From Parietaria judaica (lineage: Eukaryota > Streptophyta > Magnoliopsida > Rosales > Urticaceae): a stretch of 64,000 nucleotides of DNA. How positions within the stretch are numbered: the first letter of the stretch is position 1; every line of letters begins with the position of its first letter. This document shows positions 21,909 to 34,943 of this stretch, piece by piece. Below the pieces are notes generated by a model. It did no database searches. It was not told the origin of the DNA and worked only from the letters and a program-made list of their open reading frames with translations. The position numbers and the translations under genes are program-made. The stretch is from the NCBI GenBank assembly GCA_954871525.1, contig OX940861.1, positions 39,941,201 through 40,005,200 on the forward strand. Direction: 5' to 3'.

Positions 21909-24700
21909 GATGGGATTATGACCTTTGGGCAGGTCGGTAAGCTCCCATGTCTTGTTCTTCTCGATGGACTCCATCTCCTTCTTCATTGCTTCCTGCTACT
22001 CCTGCTCGGTTGATGCGTCCTGGTAGCTGACTGGCTCTTCTGCACACAACAAAGAAAGTTCCTCCAGGCTCATCTCCACTTCTTGAGTCTGATCGTAGAC
22101 ATCTGCTAGAGGTTGGAATCCTCTTGGGCCGTCTTTTATGGAGGAATCTCCCGAGCTGGACGGGCTGGTCCTGCTCGTACTTGGTGTCCTGGGTGTATCC
22201 GGGGTGCTCTCTTCCGGGCTGGATTCTCTCGTTCTTGGCAAAGCTGTTCCCGAGCTGGGTGTTCCGGGCTGATCCTGCTTGGCTGATCCTGCTCACCAAT
22301 CCCACTCCATCTCTTCTTCAAACACAGCATCTCTGCTCACTTGGAGTCTGCCGCGTCGTGGATCGTAGAGTCTATGTGCCTTGCTTCCTTCTTCAACGCC
22401 AAGGTACACCATCTTCTGACTCCGGTCATCCAGCTTCTTTAGATGTGGCCCCGCAATCTTCACGTGTGCGGTGCATCCGAACACTCTCATTCCACGCCTG
22501 GTAGGGGGTACGCTCTCCTAGCGCTTTGGTCGGCAAACGATTAAGCAGGTAGACCGTATGTCTTACTGCTTCTGCCCAAAACCAGGCTGGAACTTGCATG
22601 CTCTTAAGCAAGCTCCTCGCTTTGTTCATTACAGTTCGGTTTCGTCTTTCCACCACGCCATTCTGCTGGGGCGTGTGGGGTGCGGACAGGTGACGCTGAA
22701 CTCCTTCCTGGTCGCAGAATTCTCCAAACTGCTGGGAAGTGAATTCTTCTCCTCGGTCTGTACGCAAGACCTTTAACCTGTGCACCGAGCCATTCTCCAC
22801 GATCTTCTTGAACTTCTTGAAGACCTAAAAGGCTCCGCTCTTCTCCTTAAGCATATAAACCCACATCCAGCGACTGTAATCATCAACAAGTAAGAGGAAG
22901 TACTTGTTACCTGCCGAAGTTGCTGGGGTGACTGGACCACATAGGTCTGCATGCCCCAACTGTAAGGGTCTCTCTGCTCGGAATTTGGCCTTGATCGGAA
23001 ACGGTATCCTCGTCTGCTTCGCGATCATGCAACACTCACATAGCTGGTCGGGGTGTTCTATCTTGGGAACCCCGAAGGCCATCCTCTTCTCGCTCATCAT
23101 CTTGAGCGCGTGAAAATTCACGTGTCTGAGCCGTGCGTGCCATAGCCAAGCCGGGTCTGCCATCGATGCCATAAGACAGACGGGCTGGCATATCTTTAGG
23201 AGAATCTTGTAGAGTCTGTTGGGTGTTCGCTCCACCTTCATTAATAACTCTCCTTCCTTGGTCCACATCTTTAGGTAGGACCCTTGTAGCACCACTATGT
23301 TCCCGATCTCAGTCATTTGCCCTAGACTGATGATGTTGCTCTTCAACTTCGCGATGAAATACACCTGGGTCATCAGACGCTGGTCGCTATTCTTGCACTC
23401 GAACAGGATCGACCCTCTGCCTCTGATCTCTACGACTGATCCATCGCCGAATTTCACGCTGCCCGTGAACTTCTCATCGAGCTCTTCAAACTTAGCTCGG
23501 TCCCCAGTCATGTGGTTGCTAGCTCCGTTGTCTAAGTACCACACGTCGGTACTGACCTTCTTCTCTCCATCTACGAGGAGGTTTGCAATAACCTTATCCT
23601 CGATGAGGAAAACCTTGTCGCTGGTCTCATCCGAACATGTCTACTCGGCCTCTGGGCTGATCGGCACACTGATCACTTCTGCCCGGGCCTTGGCGTCACA
23701 CTCGCCATTCTGTTCGTCCAGGTGCGTTTCCTGCTCGGCAGACAACAATGCCGGCTGGTCGTCTGGGAAGCTCGCTAGATTCGCCTCTTCGCCCTGGTTC
23801 CTGCTCCGGCACTCAGATGCAAAGTGCCCAAGCTTCTGAAAACTGTAGCACTTCACTGTGCTCTTGCCTCTCCTGGTCGTGCCTTCCTGACGGGTAGATC
23901 CACTGCCGCGACCTCGCATGTCCCGACCTCGACCTCGTCCACAACCCTGTCCGCGTCCTCGGACTTCTCTACCAAAGCTGCTCTGACCTGAGGATTTTGG
24001 AGAAAACTCGGCTCCCCCGGTTTTCCGCTCTCTGGCCGTCCACTCTTCATGCGTGAGCAGGAGGTTATTATCCTCTTCTCTGTCACCGTAACCCTGAAGT
24101 CTCTCCTCGTGGGCTTTGAGGTGACCAACAACCTCCTCGACCGTCATGGTCTTGAGATCGCCGAACTGCTCGATCGATGTCACGATCTGCATGTACCTGT
24201 GAGGCACTGCTCGGAGAAATTTCTTGACGATGGTGGTCTCCTCCACCTTGTCTCCCAGCAAGCGTATGCCAGTCACAATGGACGTGAGCCGCATAGCGAA
24301 GTCGTCAATCGACTCGCTCTCCCTCATCCTCATAACCTCGAACTCACTCTTTAAGGTTTGGACCTTTGCCTCCTTGACGCGATCTGCGCCCATGTGCATG
24401 GTCTGAAGAGTTTTCCATGCTTCCTTCGCTGAATCTTTCTCGGCGAGCATGAGAAGAACTTCTTCCGGAACTGCTTGGTAGATTGCAACTAGAGCCATTC
24501 TTTCCTTGCGCCCTTCGACACCGCTGTTCTCTATAGCCTCCCACACCCCTGCGCTTGCAGATTCACCCTCATCTTCAACGCCCACACGGCGTAATTTCTC
24601 TTCGTGAGCATGGGGTAATGGAGTGTAACTGTGCCTTCTCTGGTATCTGGTTTCTGCGAGACCACAGCTCCGTCGATCGGTGACTCTGATGATGAAGACA
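21909..24700 (-). pseudogene. Copia element 1: gag, protease, integrase (broken)
   Basis: On the minus strand gag begins near 24700 (SSSSESPIDG) and is frame-shifted near 24545 (before VWEAIENS). Its zinc knuckle reads CYSFQKLGHFASEC, with the second cysteine replaced by phenylalanine. An in-frame TAG at 23641-23643 separates gag from the protease (WYLDNGASNHMTG, near 23544). The pre-integrase text (WLWHARLRHVNF) and integrase (HADLCGPV, VDDYSRWMWV) follow. A second in-frame TAG lies at 22825-22827, then RTDRGEEF and the GVVERRNRT motif. Part of the integrase C-terminus is missing near 22490. It is clearly non-functional. Confidence 0.92.
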
Positions 24701-24715
24701 TGTTCTTCGATTGAA

Positions 24716-24727
24716 GCTCTGATACCA
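24716..24727 (-). other. Primer-binding site of copia element 1
   Basis: On the minus strand tggtatcagagc lies two bases downstream of the 5' LTR, complementary to initiator tRNA-Met. Confidence 0.9.
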
Positions 24728-24729
24728 CT

Positions 24730-25255
24730 TGTTGGATCCCAATTCACGGATCTGCAAAGAACACGAATAACACTAAAGAAATCTCGAACAGAAAAATAAA
24801 GGACACACACACTTTTGGGAGAAGAAATTCTTTATTGATAATCAAAGGCAAAATAAAAGAAGATAAACTCAAAACTCTAATGGACTCTACTCTTTACAAA
24901 GTGTACATGCTAGGTATATTTATAGCCTCACATAGGCGAAACCCTAGCTAACCAAATCGCACCAAATCAGAAAACTACCCTAAATAATCCTATCAAATCT
25001 TTGACTTGATATTTGCTTGTTCCTCAAGCTACGCGCTTTCCTTGCTGGGTAGTTGCTGACTTTCCCTTTCCTGCCCGGACAGCTTCTCTGTCCCCGAGCT
25101 GGCCTGCTCGTATGCCCCGGGCTGGGCTTGCCTTCTATCCGGACTTCCTGCTCGTGTTCACCCGAGCTGGGCTGATCTCTTGTCCGTCCTCGGTTCTGGT
25201 CGGTACCCGGGCTGACTTCCTCAGTGTGACAGACTAAGTCAATCTTAAACTCACA
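24730..25255 (-). repeat. 5' LTR of copia element 1
   Basis: It is the longer LTR copy, with the ~33-bp segment near 24932-24964 that the 3' LTR lacks. It is bounded by the 5-bp gtcac at 25256-25260. Confidence 0.93.
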
Positions 25256-25260
25256 GTCAC

Positions 25261-25575
25261 CTATATATATTGTGACAAAAATGAAATATAAATACAAAAA
25301 TATTCATTCACTTACCAAAGAAAATGAACGAAAATCCCCACAAGATGTTCACCAAGAAGACCTCCAAGGCTCTCGTCATTTTCTTTTCACATGTTTTCAG
25401 GTACTAAAACCTATTGCTTTCACTATTTTTCGTTTGGTTTACGGACTGGAAAATAATCCGGAATCCGATATATTTATCAAAAAAAATTGTTTGGTTTTCG
25501 GCCCGGAAAATAATCCGGATTCCGATATATTTATCGAAAATTTTCGTTTGCTTTCACGTTATTTAGTAGAGATTA
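25261..25575. other. Non-genic segment with ~62-bp duplication
   Basis: The phrase cgtttggtttacggactgg...ccgatatatttatc occurs twice (about 25427 and 25488), with the second copy diverged. No coding potential was recognised. Confidence 0.6.
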
Positions 25576-28141
25576 TGTAACGACCCGGCCTAGCGCTGTC
25601 CGCTACGACTTAAACTCACTTACTTACTTTCTTTAGATTTCATAAAAGCTCTTTGTTACGAAATTTTGGAATATATTTTTCTTTTTGTAAAACATCATCT
25701 CACTTGTGCACCTAAGCACATACGTCTTAAACTTCCTATAAGAAATTTAAGATCAACGCTTTAGCATAAAATATTCAAAACGACCATTATTGGAAATCTT
25801 CGAAAAAACATGAGACCTTCATAAAACTTTGAAGGCTTATTAAATAGTTTACCAAAATCTTTTTTGAAAATTCCAATATAATTCTTCATACTTATTGACT
25901 CGGATTGCGAACCCGAGACAATCATTTTATACGTAAATTCTTAACATAGGAAGGTAATATAATACCATAATCCCAAAACATAACCGTAGTTAATAAAACA
26001 TACGTCAATTACTTTGTTCATCAAAATATGCGGAAACTTCAGCGGTTACCCATCCACCCATCCTAACCCATAACCACCGCGCACATCACCATTCCTTCGC
26101 GAGTCCACCATAACAAATTCATGGCATGGGTTTCTTACCTACAACATGAACACATATTACGTGAGCTTACGCTCAGCGAGTACAGACATTATCCTCACAA
26201 AAACATATGCCAATCATGCATATATGTATGTCCAATTATGCTACATTATTGGGTTACTTTTGAAAACATTTCCTTTATTTTCCTTTAAGTGGCTCAAGGG
26301 ATTGGCCCTGTCTTGCCTGGTGATCACCCATATTTGTACGTGCCCTTTTTGCGCGCAGCCGCAGATGGTCTGAGGGTTGCAAGGTCCCCAACCAACACGA
26401 CCTTGGGCTTAAAGCCCCATTCATAACATGTTTATACCCCGATCGGGTGGCACGACACGAGCTTTGAAAACATTGATCATCTTTGTTAATTAAGGTGATC
26501 CTATTATGCCTACATGGATTATGACATAAATCAAAGCTCATTCAATCATTCTTCCCATCATACATTCTTTTCTTTTCCAATATCAACACTTGGAATAACA
26601 TGATACATTAACATCATAGGATTCACAATGATCCATATAATCATATCAATGTCCATCAAGGACCACACATATCAATCATTCATGCCTTGGAGTAAATGCT
26701 CCAAATCAATCATTCATGCATTGGAGTCCATGCTCCCAAACATCACATATATTCATGTCTTGACATATTTCATCTTTTCCTTTGAAAACTATTCATGTTG
26801 TAGTGAGATCTGTACTCACCTGGTGTCCTCGCTGCACTTCAGCTACAACCTATCACACTTATGGACACCCTACTTCCCTGTTTAATTCGACCAGACGACT
26901 CGTCAGTATTTTGGATCCAGGTTTACATGCATGCTCTACGTTGCTGGAATTCTAGGGCACTAAGGTTTCAACACTATCCGATTTTGTATCAACACGTTCC
27001 TTTGTTTAAAGATCTACGTAATATTGCACGACTTAACTTCAAGTAAGTGTACACGTATTTTCATGCCGTAAAATCATCATTTAAGATTCGTATCTATTTA
27101 AGTAGAAACTATCCCTTTCATTAATAACTGTTTCAGTTTTGTATTATCATATTTCGTAACACATAGCCTTTATCTTGAAAGTCTGAAACAACCTCGGTGT
27201 GATCATTTTTATAATCGTAAATTATTCAGAGCTCCTAGGTTATTATCTAAACCTCTGTGTTTTATTTTTAATATCGTAGCCCCATTACTCGAAATTGAAA
27301 CTGTTTTATTGTTCAGGTCACTATTCTACCTCAAATGGTAGAATAGCTTGTATATGCTTACTTTATAACCTCTATCCGGTAAACGAAAACTCGTTTTAAC
27401 ATAAAACCAATTGTGATTGCTCTAAACTTGACATTTATCAAGTATTTAGTTCATTATATATGTATTTTTAAGCATGAACTCAAATCTGCCCTTATTTATT
27501 AAAAACAATTTGCGACCTCCGGTGTGTGATTTTTATAAAATCAACCAGGGCTTGTTTTTGAACAAAACCAATTTATGTGTCTCTTTAACTAACTTAAGTA
27601 TAACTTATATTCTTATCCCACCAAAATATAAACTATAGATCATCGTTTAAAGCATTTTACTAACATAGTTCACAATCTGTCTAAAACCGAAAACAGATTT
27701 GCATGTCATTACTCCGTGAATTGTTTTGAACTAACCGGAGTATATTTTTCAGTAAAACCAACTCTATTAATTCAATAAGTAATATAACTATATCATATAA
27801 GTTTTATAGGAATTTATAAAAATATTAGGTTGGTAAAAAATGTGTTCTAAATCCAAACTTCCAGATCTGCCTGGAAGTGAAAACAGTTTTGCGCACGAAT
27901 AGTGCACGACTCCTATATTAAAACTCATAACATGAATGGCTCCAAATTTTCAGTATGTTATACTAGACACATAGATATATCTATAAATAGGTCATTTTCC
28001 GTATTTGGAGTTCATTTGGTCTGGTTAAGACCCCTGCAAAATCGGACTTCATCAAAACCCTAATTCCAGCAACATGCATGTCATTCAATCATCATCAAAC
28101 ATAAGGCTCTTGGGCCAAATTCATGAAAATACACAAAACCA

Positions 28142-30864
28142 TGTTGGGAATCACGTCTCGGATTCCGTGTAAATTATCACGAATTGTACCTCCAAACCGT
28201 CCGGGTAACATTTAAAATTATTTTAAAGCGGAAAACTTGTTATCCGTTCAACGGTCCGGATGTCGGATAATAACCATATAACAAGATCTGATAAATATTA
28301 TGTAATTTAATATTCATAAATCATTATTAATAATCTAGTCATTATAGAAAATAAATAGAAAGCAGTAAATGATTGCATTTATTAACCCAATGCATAAGGC
28401 CGTACCTCTAATGACGACTTCCGGCTGCGCGTTCTAAATTGGGCAGGGCTCCGCCGGTGCTGAGGGAAACTCCCGTGATCTTCCGGGATATTCTCCTGGA
28501 ATCCTCGTACCGAAGCGTGAGCTTCGCCGGCAGGACTCCATCGCAAAATTTAAACTTATGGTTCTTTTTAAGCTTCCGGAGAACTAAGTCTCTTAAGCTG
28601 AACCAGAAAGAGAGATCAGAGAGAAAATTCGCAGACCCTGAGGGAGAGGGATAGTTCAAATTTTTCTCCGGGGAGAGGTGTGAAAAATGTATAGAATGAG
28701 CCTCCTATTTATAGACTCAGACTGTAACCGAATTATAGAAATTTACTCCCTAATTTCGAATTCTATATATTAAATATAATTAATTATTTCAATCAAATGG
28801 TCTAGATTTAATCTTATCTAAATCCAATGGATATAATTAATTAGGGATTTAATTAAATAAGAAAGATTTGGATAAAATCAAAAATCCAATCTTATCTTCT
28901 TATCTTTATAAAATTCGAATTATATATATATATATATATTAAAATTCGAATTCATATTATCTAGATCCAACGGTTGAGATAAATCTTTAAACCGATCTAA
29001 TGGATCAAATTAGTTTAGGATAAAATCAAATATTAAAAGATTTAATAAAAATCAAATTCGAATTTATCCAAAACTATAATTCAAAAATAATATATAATAT
29101 ATATAATTAATTAATTTCCAATCCGACGGTAAAGATTAAATCTTAGACCGATCTAACAGATATAACTAATTAGCTAAATTCGAAAATCAAAACTTTGTCA
29201 CCAAGTTATTAATTTCGAATGCATCAATATCCTAATCCAACGGTTGATATTAAATCATAATCGATCCAATGGATTAAATTGATTTTAGAGTTTTTCTCAA
29301 ATACCAAAATATTTGGTACTTTTGCCGCAATTATGAAAAGACCAAAGTCTATCCATTCGAATGCATATTGTTCCACATTCCATGGCATAATTTGATTTCT
29401 ACACATATAATATATATAAAAATATATTACTTACATATTAATATAAAGCTATTAATTATTGATTAATAATTAAATTCGAATAATTAAATTATATTAATAT
29501 TCTCTGATCTCAATATCACACATTCAAATGTCATGGTGACACACCGTCATTTAAATTCGTGACATGTGATTTAATTTCATAGTTTACCGAAATGATCACA
29601 AACTTAGAAATTCTCTAAATCACAAACCTTACGTCGAATCGACTCGGTTCCAAAAGCAAAGTTTCTTAGAATTTAATTTCCAACAACTTTTGTGTTGACA
29701 GAAAATCCAAATTCTAGTTTCTTTTGTCAGTTAATTTCAGTTACCAAGATATGGTACTTTTGCCACGCTACTGATAAAACTATCTGATGTCTGTCACAGA
29801 CTTCAGTTTCATGAATATTGCCAAATGATATTTAAAACATTTAAAATGTTTTTATCACGTACGTATCATCCGTTACGGAGCTATCTTGGGGACCATGGAC
29901 CCGTATCACTTAAGCTCCAACGAACTGCTAGGGTGTTCATCAAACCTCGATGTTATTCCACTATAAACCCGAGGCTGCACTCTTTAGTGATACAATATAT
30001 ATTATTCCCTTAATTACAACAGGGTGTCCATTGATACAATCAAATTCGGGTTATTGATCTTTCACTTGATGATCCAGACACGAGCAGGTGGTTTCTACCG
30101 TTATGCCCTTCATTGCTTTTTTCATCCTTGACTCAGTCAGTAATATTATGAGTAACCCACTTATGGTTTCGATTCATAAGTTGCGCACGGGTACCTCTCA
30201 CTTCTCACCACCGACAATCAAGGGAATCATCATGACTCTGAAGAGAGCTGTGTGATGCCCATATTTATGACCAAGCTACCCTTACTGCTGACTATCATGT
30301 TCCCAAAATAATAGTGTTGGGAACAACGGTAATATATTGTGTTCTTTAACAGTTAAATCAAAGAACAATCAAGCCAGCAGCTCGGACTCAAGATCACTCA
30401 GGACTTAGATCGAATATCCATTTGATCATCTACTAGTGACTTAACTCCAAGTTATCAGTGACAGTCTTATATGATAACTTTCGGAGTTTAAGTAAGGTCC
30501 AGTCCAGTATGAAGACACTTCATACTTAATGCACTTTTAGTGAGTGTGACACACACAAAATCCAGAATAGGATTGTCACTTAGTCACATTAATGACCTTA
30601 TACGATTAATGGGCTCCCAACCAGTTAATCAGGTCACAGACATTTTAAGTTCATTTATTATGATTATTAATTCTTCCTCACATTGACTCTGTTGTGATAA
30701 TAATACATAATTTCATCCTTTATGAACTAAGGATAACCATTCTATTTTACTCTACCAGAAACTATAATAAGATTATCATAATAAGCATCATCTTTATTCA
30801 ACGACTTGTCATAATCTTTTATAAATGGATAAAATATCTTGTTTAAGGACACACATGTCCAACA
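28142..30864 (-). mobile_element. Solo LTR, 2.7 kb
   Basis: It starts tgttgggaatc and ends gtccaaca (TG..CA), flanked by a perfect 5-bp duplication aacca (28137-28141 and 30865-30869). No second LTR, PBS, PPT or coding frame was found between these ends. A promoter-like TATAAATA reads on the minus strand at 28713-28706, followed by a CT-rich leader. This suggests the LTR is oriented on the minus strand with a ~2.1-kb U3 and ~0.55-kb R-U5. It was probably left by LTR-LTR recombination of a large element. Confidence 0.8.
28706..28713 (-). promoter_or_regulatory. TATA box within solo LTR
   Basis: TATAAATA on the minus strand is followed by a pyrimidine-rich leader (ctctccccgg..., ctctctgatctctctttctgg), the usual layout of a plant LTR promoter. 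Confidence 0.6.
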
Positions 30865-32158
30865 AACCATTCATGCATTTCTTACTTAAATAATAAATAA
30901 GCATGAAACTTAGTATGATAACCATTCATCAAAAGAGTGAGGGTTTTTAGTTTGAAGGTTATACCTTTCTTGAATTTTCTCCAACAAAGTTAATACTTGT
31001 GTAGTTGGAAACTTAGGTGCTCTTCACAACGACCTTAGCCTAGAGAAGACTGGATTTTGAGCTAGGATAAGAGAGAACATTATGAACATAAGTTCATATC
31101 TCATGGCCATGAAGAAAATCAACATGCAAGAGGTTTCCTTACCTCTTTCTTTGGAACTTTGAGCAATGACACGGTTTGAGGGATAAATGGAGCGTTTGAG
31201 ATCGGATCTTCACGATTATTTCTCCATGATTTCGTGGCCTTAGCACACAACAAGATGGAGTAAAAATTAGCATAAATTTCAGAGAGAAAAACGTTAGGGA
31301 AATCGACATGCAAGAGGTGTTCTTACTCATTTCTTCTTCTTGGAAAAGTTGATTTTTGAGGTGTTCTTGGAGGGTTTCTTCAAGAAAATGCTCTTAGGGT
31401 TTCTTAGAGAGATAAAGGGCTGAAGAGAGAGATTATTTTCTGGTCTAGAGAGAGAAGAAAATCGTGCAAATGAGTGGTGTGGTGAATAGACAAGAGCATC
31501 TCTCTCCTTGAGTGCATAAGACATGGCGTAATGAGTTTTTGGGGTTTGATAAAGCTTGTAGAGCACTCAAGTATCTCATTGGACCTTCTTGGACTGTTGT
31601 GGTCGAATTTAGGGCTGATATAATAGTTATTTTGGTTGTCATGCACTCCTATGAGCCCATTGGTTCATTTGGGAGGTGTATAAGACAAACACATAAGAGA
31701 AAATGACCTTAAGACTTCTTTTGATTTCTAAGAGAGACTTTATTCAAATTTTAGCATACATGAAGTTTTAGACACGTGTATGGACATCAAGGATGAGTTT
31801 AGAATGTTGAAAATCGGATTAGGGGCATAATTGCAACTTTTTGGCAATTTTGGGCCATAGTGCAACTTTGGTTTCATTTGGGACTCGGAAATATTCATTC
31901 CGGCCTAGTTGACTTTTTAGTCAACTTTGAAGATACTTTGTTTAAAATTTAAATCATATTTTCCCCTCACGATGAAATGGTTTATATCATACATTTTCTT
32001 TCTTTATTTCTCGGTATCGTTTCTTACTTATAGAAACTTAGTGATACGAGACATAATTCTTCGGATTCCGAAAGCTTTTATATTAACCCCACCTTAATGA
32101 GTACCTTATGCGGATCCCGAAATGACTAGCGGGAGTGTTAACAAGCATAGCAGGAGTA

Positions 32159-34413
32159 CTAGCGACATAGGAGATCTGAAATCTGATTGTATTCCATTGA
32201 TGTCGTAAGATTAGCGCAAAATCTCTTCAAACTATCTCTGTCCGCTGCTTTAAGTTTCTTCAAATCAAGTAAAAGTCCAAACTGTTTCTCAAAATTTTGA
32301 AATTGTTCAAACCTGATTGAAAAATATACATATATCATCAATATAACATCAAGAGGAGAAACATTAATTGACCGAGATATTAAATTAGATATAACTAAAT
32401 GTGAGAATATTAAATGAGATATTTTTAACCTGGTAGTGAATGAAGAAATAGCTTGATCCACAATGTACAAAAAATAGGCATCCTTGAAGATTTGCTCACC
32501 AAGCCATGAGACATCTTCACTAGCACTGTCATCAAACTGTTTTCTTCGTTGGATTTTTCGTTTTTCCATGAACACGGGATCTACTTCCATCTCATTTGCT
32601 ATCTCTAAAGCTTCCACCTTCGCCTTTTCAAATCCCGTTTCCCTGTACTCTTTAAGATAGACAAGCAGATTCTCTAATTCTCTTATGGCAACGTCAATTT
32701 GCATGTTCTTAGTCTGAAGAAGTTTGCTCACGTTGTTAACAACAAATAGCAAATCATACCAAATTACTAATCCCAACAAGAACTCGTAATTCTTCATATT
32801 GTACACGGCTAACGTTTCTGCTTCACTTCTTGTCTTGACGTCTTCATTATCATTTGTTAAATACATTAAAGCATCTTTTATTTTTGGAGCTTGGTATCTT
32901 ACGGCTTTAACGCTTTCAATACGACTTTCCCAACGTGTGTCTGATAATGGCTTGACAGTGAGCCATTCAACATGATCTTTAAACACTTTCCACCTTTTTG
33001 TAGAAGCGGAAAACAATGTGTAAATCCGTTGTAAGACGCCAAAAAATGATACTGCCTTGTTACAACAATTAGCCATATCACAAAGTACAAGATTTAGAGA
33101 ATGACAAGCACATGGTGAATATAATGCTCTGGGATTCCTTTCAAGCAACCGACTTTGCACGCCTTTGTTTTTTCCTTTCATGTTAGCTCCATTATCATAT
33201 CCTTGTCCTCTTATGTTGTCTACATCAAGATCAAGAAGTTCACTATAGAGTCCTAACCCCGAAGTGTCAAATACCTTTATATACCCCAAAAAAAATCTTC
33301 AATCATGATTGGACTCTTAGAAGTATTCACACATCTCACCACAAGCGACATTTGCTCTTCATTACTAACATCGGGTGTACAATCAAGTATAACTGAAAAA
33401 TACTTAGCTTCTTTAATTGTAGAAATAATCGATTTTTTTACCTCACATGCCATCATATCAATCATTTCATTTTGAATCTGGTGACTCAAATAATGATATT
33501 GAGTTTCACGTTTCATAATACGACGAACATGTTCTTGCATAGTCGGGTCAAATTCTGCAAGAAATTCTATCATTTGCAAAAATATCCCATTGCTTTCCTC
33601 ATACAATCTTTCATTATCTCCACGAAATGCCAAATTATTTCTTCCAAGCCTTTTTACAAGACCACGAATCATTTGTAGAACTTGCTTCCAATGTTCCTTC
33701 TCTTGATTAATTTGTTCTTGAAACTTTGAATCAATTGTTGAAACTCCTTTCAATCTTTTTTCCAAATCTATCCAATTAGCCATAGCGTCGATGTGTACCT
33801 TATTTCTTTCGTGATCGCCGAGCCGCATAGAAACATTGTGCCAATCATTTAAACCTCCATCAATTAACTGAACTCCGGGATTCTTCTGGGAAAACAACTT
33901 ACAACAAAAGCAAAATAACTTATCGAGTGAAGCAGAGTATACCAACCATTTTCTATCTTTCTTCTCCCCATTCGGTAAAGCTCGCCAATAATGAGTTGAA
34001 GAAAAACATCTATTAGACGAATCTCGAGGAAAGGTTACTTCATTATCTCTTCTAGGACCTCTTTCAACTAGAAAATCAATTAGATTTTGATTCAATGGTT
34101 TCCAATTCGCCGGATCATCCTTCTCAAAACAATAACCACTATCTTCACTCTCATTATCATTCTTCTTCTTTTCATTATTCTTATCATCGTTCACATTTGT
34201 TGTTTCACTGATTTCTTCGTCTTCACTTCTAGTTGGATCTCCTCTTTCATCAATATTAACACTTCTTTGAAAGTACTTATTAATGGACCCAACTTGAGAT
34301 TCCTCTAAAGCCTCTTTTCTCGTTTTTTCTTTTCTCTTTGTGGCACCCGACTTGAATTTCCTAAATGAACTCATTGAATTTGATCCTAAAAACATAAATT
34401 CATAAATAAACAT
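32159..34413 (-). pseudogene. hAT transposase, TTF-zinc-finger type, frameshifted and truncated
   Basis: The N-terminal half (34413-33277) begins MSSFRKFKSG. It has the FPRDSSNRCF and KLFCFCCKLF parts of a TTF/BED-like zinc finger, then the DUF4371-like region (HYLSHQIQNEMIDMMA, YFSVILDCTPDVSN). The C-terminal half (33289-32159) continues IKVFDTSGLGLY, GQGYDNGANM, CACHSLNLVL and DTRWESRIES. The halves are in different frames, joined at a run of eight A's (33287-33294 region); one base there restores continuity. A 117-bp GT..AG intron is visible at 32429-32313, joining SFTTR to FEQFQNFEKQ. The frame ends soon after MEYNQISD, where relatives continue into the hAT dimerisation domain. That domain is missing because the neighbouring LTR remnant starts here. 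Confidence 0.88.
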
Positions 34414-34943
34414 ATTAGTTAATCTCTTTCTAATTTAATTGAATAAAAAACAAGAAATGAAATATTTCAATAACTAATAATCGAACTAAAATTATTCATA
34501 TTAAACCTTGTATCCTTTATTAATCAATCGAACTCCAGTAAGATACAAGAAATTAAAGAATCGAACTCCAGTAAGATACAAGAAATTAAAGAATGTGGCC
34601 AAATTGGAATGTGACAAAATTGTTTATGATTTAAGATCACTCACAACTCACTGAACCAAGAGAAACAAGCCAACAACAACGAAATAATATTATTATATTA
34701 CAATATAAAGACAAATTATAATGGAAAGTGATGTTACCTAGGCTCACTTGCGCTTCCTGTGTTTCGATACTGGTGTAGGGCAATAATGGAAAGAGGTGAT
34801 TCATTATAATTATTTAGGTTTAAAGTTCATTTTTTTGGGCCTTTTATCACAAATTTAGAGGCCCCAAACTTAGTGTAATTTTTGCACTCAAATGTGAGGC
34901 CCTAGGCATGGGCCTAGTCCACATACCCACAAAACCGGGCCTG
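34414..34943 (-). mobile_element. 5' terminal region of the hAT element
   Basis: Upstream of the transposase the sequence runs to caaaaccgggcctg at 34930-34943. On the minus strand this reads CAGGCCCGGTTTTG, a hAT-like terminus that continues with gcctagggcctc. The other terminus is not found, so no target duplication can be confirmed. Confidence 0.55.

Larger units (their letters stand above)
15014..25255 (-). mobile_element. Ty1/copia element 1 (decayed, interrupted)
   Basis: The 3' LTR is 15014-15506 and the 5' LTR 24730-25255; both read TG..CA and are near-copies. The right LTR has about 33 bp (cataggcgaaaccctagcta...) missing from the left. Flanking 5-bp sequences are gttac (15009-15013) and gtcac (25256-25260), a duplication with one mismatch. 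The primer-binding site tggtatcagagc, complementary to initiator tRNA-Met, lies at 24727-24716, and a purine tract (tacgggggagaa on the minus strand) at 15518-15507. Excluding the plus-strand copia at 16930-21903, the original element is about 5.3 kb. The polyprotein is broken by several stops and frameshifts, so it is old and defective. Confidence 0.95.
25576..32143. mobile_element. Probable Ty3/gypsy-type LTR remnant, interrupted
   Basis: The left edge tgtaacgacccggcc is a common start of plant gypsy LTRs, and the right edge ends gtgttaaca. The text gtgagcttacgctcagcgag near 26160 and ctgtactcacctggtg near 26813 also recurs in such LTRs. No gag or pol motif lies inside. After removing the 2.7-kb insertion at 28142-30864 about 3.8 kb remain. 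The bases flanking the proposed ends (gatta and agcat) do not match, so the borders or the single-LTR interpretation may be wrong. A duplicated phrase acatgcaagaggt occurs near 31121 and 31307. Confidence 0.45.

Noticed and set aside
25576..32143. Complete gypsy LTR with confirmed borders
   Set aside because: The 5-bp sequences next to the proposed ends do not match, so only a low-confidence remnant is reported.
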